Shown piece by piece: positions 1 through 7,621 of a stretch of DNA of 51,219 bases. Source of the stretch: Novosphingobium sp. SCN 66-18 (GTDB lineage: Bacteria; Pseudomonadota; Alphaproteobacteria; Sphingomonadales; Sphingomonadaceae); assembly GCA_001725355.1 (NCBI GenBank), contig MEGD01000016.1, forward strand, positions 1 to 51,219, in the 5' to 3' direction. The position numbers were made by a program, and so were the translations under genes. Position 1 is the first letter of the stretch; each line of letters begins with the position of its first letter. Below the pieces are notes generated by a model, which saw only the letters and a program-made list of their open reading frames with translations, was not told the origin of the DNA and made no database searches.

Positions 1-1547
1 CATCCGTGCCGGCAGTGGCCGCCCCCGCCCCGCCGCCTGTCACCGATCGTTGCACCGCGCTGGCCGGCCAGACCCTGCCCGGCGACGTCAAGATCCTGAC
101 TGCCCGGACGGTGGGCGTCACCCCGGCCGGCACCCGTCTGGAACCGGACGCCGCGCCGCTCGCCAGTTCCATTCCGCCGCATTGCCGCATCGAAGGCGTG
201 ATCGGCGAACGTACCGGCGCGGGCGGCAAGCCGTTCGGCATCGGCTTCGCGCTGGCCCTGCCCGACAACTGGAACGGCCGCTTCCTGCTGCAGGGCGGCG
301 GCGGGCTGAACGGCACGGTCCACCCGCCGATCGGCGCGGCGGCGGCGGGGGACATCCCGGCGCTGGCGCGCGGCTTTGCCGTGGCCAGCCACGACAGCGG
401 CCACAAGGGCGCGGTGTTCGACGACAGCTTCATGGCCGACCAGCGCGCCGCGCTGGACTTCGCGGAAAGCGCCGTGCCCACCGTGGCGCGCACGGCCAAG
501 GCGATCATCGCCAGCTATTATGGTCGCGCGATCGGGCACAGCTACATGGCGGGATGTTCCACCGGCGGGCGGGAATCGATGCTGGCGGCGCAGCGCTATC
601 CCGAACTGTTCGACGGCATCGTGGTGGGCGCGCCGGCCATGCGCACCGGCAATTCCAACCTGGCGCTGAGCTGGGCCGCCGTGCAATTCAACCAGGCCGC
701 CCCACGCGATGGCGCAGGCAAGCCGCTGGTGGAGCGCATCTTTTCCGACGCGGACCGCGCGGTGCTGAAGAAGGGCCTGCTTGCCCAGTGCGACGCGCTG
801 GACGGCCTGGATGACGGCATGATCATGAACGTGGCGCAATGCCGTTTCGACGCAAGCCGGCTGGCCTGCCGCAAGGGGCAGAAAGCGGATTGCCTGAAGC
901 CCGCGCAAGTCACCGCGATCCAGCGCGCGTTCACCGCCCCGCGCGACAAGGCGGGCGCCTCGCTCTACGCGCCCTATCCCTATGACACCGGCATTACCAA
1001 TACCGAGGGCCGCATCCCCGGCTTCCTGCCCACCGGCAAGCCGGGCGTGTTCGGCCCGGCCAATCGCGATCTGGCCATCGACGTAGACGCGCGCATCCAG
1101 ACGATACGGGCCAACGCCACCCAGCGCCTGATCGACACCGATACCTGGACCAACCTCAACGCGTTCCTGGGGCGCGGCGGCAAGATCCTGTTCTACCACG
1201 GCGTCAGCGATCCATGGTTTTCGGCTTTCGACACGCTGAACTACTGGCAGCGCGCCTCCGCCGCCAACGGCGCGGCCTGGCGCGAGGCCAGCCGGTTCTA
1301 CATGGTGCCGGGCATGGGGCATTGCCGGGGCGGCGATTCCTTCGACGATTTCGACCTGCTGGGCGCGGTGGTCGCCTGGGTGGAACAGGGCCGGACGCCC
1401 GACGCGGTGCTAAGCTGGCGCTCCAGCCAGCCTTCGCGCCAGCGTCCGATGTGCCCGTGGCCCTCCTATGCCCATTATACCGGCGGCGATGCGGAACTGG
1501 CCGGCAGCTACGAATGCCGGATGCCCTATGGTGCGCCCAAGGGCTGA
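1..1547 (+). CDS. Tannase/feruloyl esterase family hydrolase (5' end outside window)
   Basis: Alpha/beta hydrolase of the tannase/feruloyl esterase family, expected to cleave ester bonds of plant phenolics such as gallate or ferulate esters; the exact substrate cannot be read from sequence. The frame is open from the window edge and the first residues (VPAVAAPAPP) look like the tail of a signal peptide, so the true start lies upstream and the protein is probably periplasmic or secreted. Numbering from the GTG at position 6, the family CS-D-HC pattern is complete: Cys184-Ser185 in GCSTGGR, Asp402 in GVSDPW, and His439-Cys440 in GMGHCRGG. In this family the two cysteines form a disulfide that joins the catalytic Ser and His. 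At about 513 residues plus the missing leader, length is normal. It ends about 30 bp before a decayed DUF481 gene. Confidence 0.85.
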   Translation, partial: SVPAVAAPAPPPVTDRCTALAGQTLPGDVKILTARTVGVTPAGTRLEPDAAPLASSIPPHCRIEGVIGERTGAGGKPFGIGFALALPDNWNGRFLLQGGGGLNGTVHPPIGAAAAGDIPALARGFAVASHDSGHKGAVFDDSFMADQRAALDFAESAVPTVARTAKAIIASYYGRAIGHSYMAGCSTGGRESMLAAQRYPELFDGIVVGAPAMRTGNSNLALSWAAVQFNQAAPRDGAGKPLVERIFSDADRAVLKKGLLAQCDALDGLDDGMIMNVAQCRFDASRLACRKGQKADCLKPAQVTAIQRAFTAPRDKAGASLYAPYPYDTGITNTEGRIPGFLPTGKPGVFGPANRDLAIDVDARIQTIRANATQRLIDTDTWTNLNAFLGRGGKILFYHGVSDPWFSAFDTLNYWQRASAANGAAWREASRFYMVPGMGHCRGGDSFDDFDLLGAVVAWVEQGRTPDAVLSWRSSQPSRQRPMCPWPSYAHYTGGDAELAGSYECRMPYGAPKG

Positions 1548-1575
1548 TCCGGCAGGGGGCTGAGCTGGCGCGCCC

Positions 1576-1801
1576 GACGCGGCCCTGCTCGCCGCCGCGA
1601 TCGCAAGCGGCAACGATGCCGAGATCGACACGATCGCCAAGTACCTGAAGCAGGCCAGCCCCGCCGACGCAGGCGAAATCGACAGGACCATCGGCGACCA
1701 CCGCGCGGGGATCGTACCAGATCACCACCAACAGCAACCCGCCGGCCGGCTTCAAGAAGACCGATACCGTGACCCGCTTCACGATGGTGTACGGGTTCTG
1801 A
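1576..1801 (+). pseudogene. Remnant of a DUF481 (YdiY-like) outer-membrane protein gene
   Basis: Two pieces of one protein family are fused in different frames. From 1576 the frame reads DAALLAAAIASGNDAEIDTI and continues to about 1710, which resembles the N-terminal helical segment of sphingomonad DUF481 proteins (AAIA-SGD... then KQ.NP...EID). After a +1 shift, 1715-1801 reads YQITTNSNPPAGFKK, then TDTVTRFTMVYGF and a stop, which resembles the C-terminal beta-strand of the same family, ending in the aromatic Phe typical of outer-membrane barrels. The signal peptide and nearly all of the barrel (some 200 residues) are missing. There is no start codon or usable frame, so this is an internal-deletion pseudogene. 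Family assignment rests on recalled sequence resemblance. Confidence 0.6.
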
Positions 1802-1810
1802 GCGGGAGCG

Positions 1811-2722
1811 TCAGGAACCCGCCGCCGCGCGCAGCAGCCAGTCGCGGAACTGGTCGAGCATCCGGCTGACCGGCCGGTCGAGTGGCCAGACGAGGTAATA
1901 GGCTTCCTCGGCCGTCAGCACGAGGTCGAACGGCGCCACCAGCGCGCCGCTTTCCAGTTCGGGCACGATCAGGAAGCGCGGTACCAGCGCCACGCCCAGC
2001 CCGGCGGCGGCGGCGTGGGACAGCATCAGGAAGTGTTCGTAGAACGGCCCCGCCGGCGGCCCCTTGGCCGGAACGCCGGCCCCCGCGAACCAGCGGGACC
2101 AGGAATCGCGCCGGGAATCGAGGCTGAGCAGCGTCCTGCCGACCAGATCGGCGGGCCGCTCCAGCGGATGCGCCGCCAGCCATGCGGGGGAGCAGACGGC
2201 CACCACGTCTTCCCGGAACAGCAGCGCGTGTTCCGCGCCGGGCCAGTCCGGCAGGCCGAAGTGGATCGCGGCATCAAAGCCTTCGTCGGCGAAATCGAAC
2301 GGGCTGGACCGTGCGGCAAGGTTGACCAGCATGTCCGGATAGTGCGCGCTGAGATCGGGCAGGCGCGGCGCCAGCCAGCGCATCCCGAAGCTGGGCAGCG
2401 TCGCGATCGACAGCGCCGCATCCTGCGGCGGTTGCAGCGCGCGGCGCGTGGCGGCACGGATGCGGTCGACCGCCGGCCCGATCGCTTCGGCGTAGGCCAG
2501 CGCGGCGGCCGTCGGCACCACGCGCCGGCCTTTCCGTTCGAACAGCTTCACCTGCAGCCAGTCTTCCAGCAAGGCGATCTGGCGGCTGACCGCGCTTTGC
2601 GTGAGCGCAAGCCGCTGCCCCGTCTGCGAAAAATTGCTGGTTTCGATCGCGGCCAGGAAACTGGCCAGCGCGGGCAATGGCGGCAGTTCCTTGCGGCGGG
2701 CTTCCTGATGATGATCCGTCAT
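1811..2722 (-). CDS. LysR-family transcriptional regulator (GcvA-like)
   Basis: 303-residue LysR-type regulator. The N-terminal winged helix-turn-helix is clear (LASFLAAIETSNFSQTGQRL, then LTQSAVSRQIALLEDWL, FERKGRRVVPT), followed by a periplasmic-binding-protein-like effector domain. The GcvA/AmpR-type effector region starts with LSIATLPSFGMRWLAPRLPD, typical of regulators of amino-acid or beta-lactamase genes. The ATG at 2722 gives a normal-length protein; a longer in-frame extension runs back through the divergent gene and is not credible. It is divergent from the DUF1338/astC/astA/astD operon with 72 bp between starts, so it is the likely regulator of that operon and of itself. The effector is unknown; arginine or a catabolite is a guess from context. 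Confidence 0.88.
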   Translation of the reverse strand: MTDHHQEARRKELPPLPALASFLAAIETSNFSQTGQRLALTQSAVSRQIALLEDWLQVKLFERKGRRVVPTAAALAYAEAIGPAVDRIRAATRRALQPPQDAALSIATLPSFGMRWLAPRLPDLSAHYPDMLVNLAARSSPFDFADEGFDAAIHFGLPDWPGAEHALLFREDVVAVCSPAWLAAHPLERPADLVGRTLLSLDSRRDSWSRWFAGAGVPAKGPPAGPFYEHFLMLSHAAAAGLGVALVPRFLIVPELESGALVAPFDLVLTAEEAYYLVWPLDRPVSRMLDQFRDWLLRAAAGS

Positions 2723-2794
2723 GAGAAGATGATGAAATGTCTTTTCCGATCCTTTTGCGAAGCTGGCATTTAAGGGCATTCGGCGCAAGGAAAG

Positions 2795-3820
2795 ATGATC
2801 GATATGCATGAAACGGCGATTGCCCGGCTGGTCGAAGGCCTGGTCGGGCCAGCGGCGGCGCGGGAAACGCTGGCGCGCATCGCCCATCTTCCCGAATCCA
2901 CCGGCGCGCCCGCCGGCATGGCATCGCGGCTGGACTTCACCTGGGCCATGAACGCCGCGCTGTTCGCCGATCTGCTGGAGCGTGTGCCCACGGGCCGCGC
3001 CTACGTCGCCGACCGCATCGCGGCGGGCGAGCGCATCCGGTTCGATCACGGCGCGCTGCGCACCATCCGCTTCCCGTCGAGCGCCACCGGGGCGCTGCCG
3101 GGCGGGATCGACGCCTTCCGCCGCATCCTGGAGCCGTTGGGCTATCGCGTGGCGGCGGTCTATCCCCTGCCCCGGCTGCGCATGACCGGCTTCGCCTTCC
3201 GCCACCTCGGCGATCCGGAGAACGTGCCCCAGTTCTTCGTCAGCGAACTCGACGTGGGCCAGTTCGACGGCGCGTTCGGCGCCGCCGCGCACAGGGTGTT
3301 CGACAGCAGCCGCGATCCGCTTGACGATCAGGCGAAGGCGGTGCTCGCCCGTTTCGCCGGTGAAGGCGCGGTGCCGCTGGCCGATGCCCTGCCCGCCCTG
3401 CGCACGATCCTGACCGCGTTTGGCCGCCAGCACGCCATGCCGGCCCTGGCCGACTACGAGACCCTCCTCGCCCAGTCCGCTGAAGCGGCATGGATCGCGA
3501 CCGAAGGCAACAGCTTCAACCACGTGACCGACCGGGTCGACGATGTCGAGCAGGTGGCGGCGCAGCAGCGTGCCGTTGGCCGCCCGATCAAGGACCGGGT
3601 GGAGGTTTCCGCCAATGGCCGCGTGCGCCAGACCGCGTTCCGCGCCGATCCGGTGCTGCGCTTCTTCCGCGATGCCCAAGGGCGTGGCTTGGAGCGCGAA
3701 GTGCCGGGATCGTTCTACGAATTCATCACGCGCGATCGCGAGCCGCTCTCGCGCAAGCTCGATCTCAGCTTCGACAGCGCCAACGCGACCGGCATCTTCA
3801 CGATGACGCGCGCGGCCTGA
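2795..3820 (+). CDS. DUF1338 protein, 2-oxoadipate dioxygenase/decarboxylase-like
   Basis: 341-residue DUF1338 (HglS/YdcJ superfamily) protein. Characterised HglS is an Fe(II) dioxygenase that converts 2-oxoadipate to D-2-hydroxyglutarate in lysine catabolism. The three expected metal ligands are recognisable: His85 in FDHGALRT, His243 in SFNHVTDRV and Glu309 in SFYEFIT. It is shorter than HglS (about 460 residues), so it belongs to a compact branch whose substrate may differ. It opens the operon with astC, astA and astD, which suggests a 2-oxo acid from arginine, ornithine or lysine breakdown as substrate; this is inference. The AAGGAAAG just upstream suits the ATG at 2795 or the in-frame ATG at 2804. 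Confidence 0.8.
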   Translation: MIDMHETAIARLVEGLVGPAAARETLARIAHLPESTGAPAGMASRLDFTWAMNAALFADLLERVPTGRAYVADRIAAGERIRFDHGALRTIRFPSSATGALPGGIDAFRRILEPLGYRVAAVYPLPRLRMTGFAFRHLGDPENVPQFFVSELDVGQFDGAFGAAAHRVFDSSRDPLDDQAKAVLARFAGEGAVPLADALPALRTILTAFGRQHAMPALADYETLLAQSAEAAWIATEGNSFNHVTDRVDDVEQVAAQQRAVGRPIKDRVEVSANGRVRQTAFRADPVLRFFRDAQGRGLEREVPGSFYEFITRDREPLSRKLDLSFDSANATGIFTMTRAA

Positions 3821-3852
3821 ACTGACTTGACCCAGCCACCGGAGGAACAGGC

Positions 3853-5049
3853 ATGAGCGACCACCTGATGACGGTTTACAACCGCGCCCCGATCGAAGTG
3901 GAACGCGGCGAAGGCGTGCGCCTGCACGCGCGCGACGGCCGCGTGTTCCTCGATTGCGTGGCCGGCATCGCCACCAACGGCCTTGGCCATTGCCATCCGG
4001 CGCTGGTCGCCGCGCTGAAGGCGCAGGCGGACAAGCTGTGGCACGTCTCCAACATCTTCCGCATTCCGGGGCAGGAAGAACTGGCCGACCGCCTGACCGG
4101 CGCGACCTTTGCCGACGTGGTGTTCTTCGGCAACTCCGGCTCCGAAGCGATCGAGTGCGCGATCAAGACGGCGCGGCGCTATCACCACGTCAACGGGCAG
4201 AGCGAGCGCATCGACGTGATCGGGTTCGCCGGTTCGTTCCACGGCCGCACCTATGCGGCCGTCAACGCTTCGGGCAACGCCGCCTATCTCGATGGCTTCG
4301 GCCCGCGCCTGCCCGGCTTCATCCAGCTTCATGTCGATGACATGGCCGCGATCGAAAAGGCCATCGCCTCCCCCACCACCGCCGCCTTGATCGTGGAGCC
4401 GGTGCAAGGCGAAGGCGGCGCCCGCGCGCTCAGCGGCGAATGGCTGGCCAATGTGCGCAAGCGCTGTACCGAAGCCGGCGTGCTGCTGATCTACGACGAA
4501 GTGCAAAGCGGCATGGGCCGCACCGGCAAGCTGTTCGCGCACCAGTGGTTCGATGGCTGCGAGCCGGACATCATGGCCGTGGCGAAGGCGCTGGGCGGCG
4601 GCTTCCCGGTGGGCGCCTGCCTGGCGAGCGCCGAAGCGGCCAAGGGCATGGTCTTCGGCACGCACGGTTCCACTTTCGGCGGCAATCCGCTGGCGATGGC
4701 GGTCGCGGCGAAGGCGTTCGACCTGATTGCCGACGAGGCGCTGCTGGCGCATGTCCGCGCGGTCGGCGATCGGCTGGCCAGCGGCCTGCGCGCAATGATC
4801 GAACGCTATCCCGACATCGTCGAGGAAGTGCGCGGCAAAGGGCTGCTGGTGGGCGTGAAGCTCAAGCCCAACAACCGCGAGATGATGGCCGCCGCGCGCG
4901 AACAGGGCCTGCTGGTGGCGGGCGGCGGCGAAAACTGCATCCGGCTGCTGCCCCCGCTGATCATCACCGAGGAGGAAGCCGACGAGGCGCTCGCCAAGCT
5001 CGACGCCACGTTCGCAGCCTGGAACGCGCGCGTTCCGGAAGTGGCCTGA
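3853..5049 (+). CDS. astC: Acetylornithine/succinylornithine aminotransferase
   Basis: 398-residue class-III PLP-dependent aminotransferase of the ArgD/AstC group, which transfers the delta-amino group of N-acetyl- or N2-succinylornithine to 2-oxoglutarate. The PLP lysine is Lys245 in AVAKALGGGFPVGA, with the preceding YDEVQSG (Asp215) and the phosphate-binding GNSGSEA (93-99). A good ribosome-binding site (GGAGGAA) precedes the ATG by 7 bp. It is 32 bp after the DUF1338 gene and 5 bp before astA, so it is cotranscribed. The ast context favours the catabolic succinylornithine role, but family sequence alone does not separate ArgD from AstC and it may serve both. Confidence 0.88.
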   Translation: MSDHLMTVYNRAPIEVERGEGVRLHARDGRVFLDCVAGIATNGLGHCHPALVAALKAQADKLWHVSNIFRIPGQEELADRLTGATFADVVFFGNSGSEAIECAIKTARRYHHVNGQSERIDVIGFAGSFHGRTYAAVNASGNAAYLDGFGPRLPGFIQLHVDDMAAIEKAIASPTTAALIVEPVQGEGGARALSGEWLANVRKRCTEAGVLLIYDEVQSGMGRTGKLFAHQWFDGCEPDIMAVAKALGGGFPVGACLASAEAAKGMVFGTHGSTFGGNPLAMAVAAKAFDLIADEALLAHVRAVGDRLASGLRAMIERYPDIVEEVRGKGLLVGVKLKPNNREMMAAAREQGLLVAGGGENCIRLLPPLIITEEEADEALAKLDATFAAWNARVPEVA

Positions 5050-5054
5050 ACGCC

Positions 5055-6065
5055 ATGGCCCGCATCGTCCGCCCCGGCACCGAAGCCGATCTCGACGCCC
5101 TGCTCGACCTCGCCCGCCTGGGTGGTCCGGGGCTGACCAGCCTGCCCGAATGCGCCGACACGCTGGGCAACCGGCTGGCGCTGTCGGCGGCCAGCTTCGC
5201 CGGCACGATCCCGGCGGCCGAAGCGTGGTACACGCTGATGCTGGAGGAAAGCGATACCGGGCAGGTGATCGGCGTCGCCTCGGTGCGCGGGGCGATCGGC
5301 GTGGCGCGCCCGCACTTCTCGTTCCGCGTGGTCAAGCTGGCGCAGCATTCGAACGCGGCCGGCGTGAACTTCGAGCACGAGGCGCTGGTGCTGGTCAACG
5401 AATGCGCCGGAGCCAGCGAGGTCGGCTCGCTGTTCGTCCACCCCGAGCATCGCGGCGGCGGCAACGGCACGTTGCTGGCGGCATCGCGCTACATGCTGAT
5501 CGCGGCGGCGCGGGACCGCTTTGCCGACAAGATCGTGTCCGAACTGCGCGGCTGGTTTGACTGGGAAGGCGAAAGCCCGTTCTGGGAAGGCGTTTCTGCC
5601 AAGTTCTTCCGCCTGCCCTTCGAGGAAGCGGATCGCATGATCACCGCCAGCAACGGGCAGTTCCTGGTCGATCTGGCCCCGCGCCACCCGATTTACCTGG
5701 AGCTGATCGAGCCGTTCGCGCGCGACGTGATCGGCGAAGTCCACCCCGATGGCCGCGCCGCGCGCAAAATGCTGGAAAGCGAAGGCTTCAGCTGGACCGG
5801 CCTGGTCGACGTGTTCGACGGCGGACCAACGGTGACCTGCGCGCGCGACAAGATCGACACGATCCGCCGAACCACGCCCTGCACCGTGGCCGTCAACGAC
5901 AACGCCGCGGCGGCGCCTTCGCGGCTTGTCGCCAACGACGCCATCGAACGCTTCCGCGTGACTCACGCCCCCGTCGACATTTGCGACGGCAATGCCCACA
6001 TTCCGGCTTCCACCGCCCGGATGCTCGGCTTGAACGCCGGTAGCAAGATCCTGGTCCGGGCCTGA
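5055..6065 (+). CDS. astA: Arginine N-succinyltransferase
   Basis: 336-residue AstA, which transfers succinyl from succinyl-CoA to the alpha-amino group of arginine, the first step of the AST route. Diagnostic stretches include the opening RPGTEADLDALLDLAR, then GPGLTSLP, GSLFVHPEHRGGG (acyl-CoA binding), ELRGWFD, SPFWEGVSAKFF and DVFDGGPTV. The ATG at 5055 lies 5 bp after the astC stop. The frame stays open far upstream, but that stretch overlaps astC and shows no coding signal of its own. The C-terminal 60 residues are more variable, as usual for the family. It is followed after 11 bp by astD. Confidence 0.92.
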   Translation: MARIVRPGTEADLDALLDLARLGGPGLTSLPECADTLGNRLALSAASFAGTIPAAEAWYTLMLEESDTGQVIGVASVRGAIGVARPHFSFRVVKLAQHSNAAGVNFEHEALVLVNECAGASEVGSLFVHPEHRGGGNGTLLAASRYMLIAAARDRFADKIVSELRGWFDWEGESPFWEGVSAKFFRLPFEEADRMITASNGQFLVDLAPRHPIYLELIEPFARDVIGEVHPDGRAARKMLESEGFSWTGLVDVFDGGPTVTCARDKIDTIRRTTPCTVAVNDNAAAAPSRLVANDAIERFRVTHAPVDICDGNAHIPASTARMLGLNAGSKILVRA

Positions 6066-6076
6066 AGGACGCGAAC

Positions 6077-7486
6077 ATGGCCGAAATGCTTCAGTCGATC
6101 GATCCGGCAACGAGCGAAACCGTATGGGAAGGCGCGATCACCGCGCCGGAGGAAGCCGCCGCGATGGTCGAACGCGCCCGCGCCGCCCTGCCCGGCTGGT
6201 CGCGCACGCCGCTGGACGAACGCATCGCCGTGGCCCGGCGCTATGCCGAGTATCTTAAGGCAAACGCCGGCACGATCGCCGAGACGATCTCGCGCGAGAC
6301 CGGCAAGCTGCTGTGGGAAAGCAAGACCGAAGCCGCATCGATGGCCGGCAAGGTCGAGGTATCGATCGCGGCGCAGGCCGAGCGCGCCGGCACGCGCGAA
6401 AGCGCGACCGCGTTCGGCCGCGCGGTGCTCCGCCACCGCCCGCACGGGGTGATGGCGGTTCTCGGCCCCTACAACTTCCCCGGACACCTGCCGAACGGGC
6501 ATATCGTGCCGGCGCTGCTGGCGGGCAACACGGTGGTGTTCAAGCCGTCCGAGATCGCGCCCTGGACCGGCGAGGTCATGGCCCGCGCCTGGGCCGAGGC
6601 GGGCCTGCCCGATGGCGTGCTGCAGCTGGCGCAGGGCGCGCGCGAGACCGGGGCGGCGCTGATCGGCGGCGACATCGACGGGCTGCTGTTCACCGGATCG
6701 TCCGCCGCCGGCCGCGCCTTTCGCCGCGCCTTCATCGACCGGCCGCACGTGATGCTGGCGCTGGAACTGGGCGGCAACAACCCGCTGATCGCGTGGGACG
6801 GCGATCCCGAGGCCGTGGCCCGCGTGATCGCGATGTCCGCCTTCGTCACCACCGGCCAGCGCTGTTCCTGCGCGCGCCGGCTGATCGTGCCCGAAGGTGC
6901 GACGGGCGATGCCTTCATCGAAGCGCTGACCGCGCTGATCGACCGCTTGCCGGTGGCTGCGTGGTCCGACGCGGGCGACGCTTTCATGGGGCCGCTGGTG
7001 TCGGTGCAGGCCGCCGAACGCGCGCTCGACATGGTCGGCGCGATCGAGCGGATGGGTGCGCGCCCGCTGCGGCGCTTCACCGGGATCGCCGGCCGGCCGG
7101 GAAGCTTCGTCAAGCCCGCGCTCTATGACGTGACCGGCGTGGACGTGCCCGACGAGGAAATCTTCGCGCCCGTGCTGTTCGTGCGCCGCGTGGGCGATTT
7201 CGAGCAGGCGATCGCCGCCGCCAACGCCACCGCCTATGGCCTTTCCGCCGGGCTGATCACCGGCGATGACGCGAAGTGGGAGCACTATCTCGACTTCGCC
7301 CGCGCCGGCGTGATCAACCGCAACCGCCCGACCACGGGCGCGGCGGCCAACATGCCGTTCGGCGGTCTGGGCGAATCCGGCAACCATCGCCCCGGCGCCT
7401 GGTACGCGGCGGACTATTGCGCCTATCCGGTGGCAAGCTTCGAAAGCGATGCCGCCGTGCCCGAGGCGGTGCCCGGCATAGGCTGA
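6077..7486 (+). CDS. astD: N-succinylglutamate 5-semialdehyde dehydrogenase (copy 1)
   Basis: 469-residue NAD(P)+-dependent aldehyde dehydrogenase of the AstD subfamily, oxidising succinylglutamate semialdehyde to succinylglutamate. Catalytic Cys263 lies in TTGQRCSCARR and the general-base Glu230 in LELGGNNP; the cofactor-binding FTGSSAAG is at 205-212. The AstD-typical GPYNFPGHLPNGHI and C-terminal GLGESGNHRPGAWYAADYC are present. It is the last gene of the LysR-controlled operon. astB (succinylarginine dihydrolase) and astE (succinylglutamate desuccinylase) do not follow; the next gene is a TIR protein. A second AstD-like gene begins at 45958. Confidence 0.92.
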   Translation: MAEMLQSIDPATSETVWEGAITAPEEAAAMVERARAALPGWSRTPLDERIAVARRYAEYLKANAGTIAETISRETGKLLWESKTEAASMAGKVEVSIAAQAERAGTRESATAFGRAVLRHRPHGVMAVLGPYNFPGHLPNGHIVPALLAGNTVVFKPSEIAPWTGEVMARAWAEAGLPDGVLQLAQGARETGAALIGGDIDGLLFTGSSAAGRAFRRAFIDRPHVMLALELGGNNPLIAWDGDPEAVARVIAMSAFVTTGQRCSCARRLIVPEGATGDAFIEALTALIDRLPVAAWSDAGDAFMGPLVSVQAAERALDMVGAIERMGARPLRRFTGIAGRPGSFVKPALYDVTGVDVPDEEIFAPVLFVRRVGDFEQAIAAANATAYGLSAGLITGDDAKWEHYLDFARAGVINRNRPTTGAAANMPFGGLGESGNHRPGAWYAADYCAYPVASFESDAAVPEAVPGIG

Positions 7487-7539
7487 TCCGCCGGCTGCGG
7501 CATCGATCACACCAGCGGCCACGACAATTGTCTAAGGAC

Positions 7540-7565
7540 GTTGCCCGAGTATACATCTCGGCAAC
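7540..7565 (+). other. Inverted repeat between astD and the TIR locus
   Basis: GTTGCCCGAG and CTCGGCAAC can form a 9-bp stem with one bulged C around a 7-nt loop (tatacat). Just upstream, 7523-7532 is the perfect 10-bp palindrome GACAATTGTC. Both lie in the 135-bp gap before the TIR gene. No T-run follows, so a simple terminator is not supported; an operator or a 5'-UTR hairpin of the TIR operon is equally possible. Confidence 0.35.
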
Positions 7566-7621
7566 CCTTGGCCCCCGTCTCTGTTGGGCTGTGTCTGCAA
7601 GCCTGTCCGCTGGAGTGATCG

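Noticed and set aside
4440-5054. 205-residue N-terminal extension of AstA
   Set aside because: Overlaps astC entirely and shows no AstA similarity; the conserved protein begins at the ATG at 5055.
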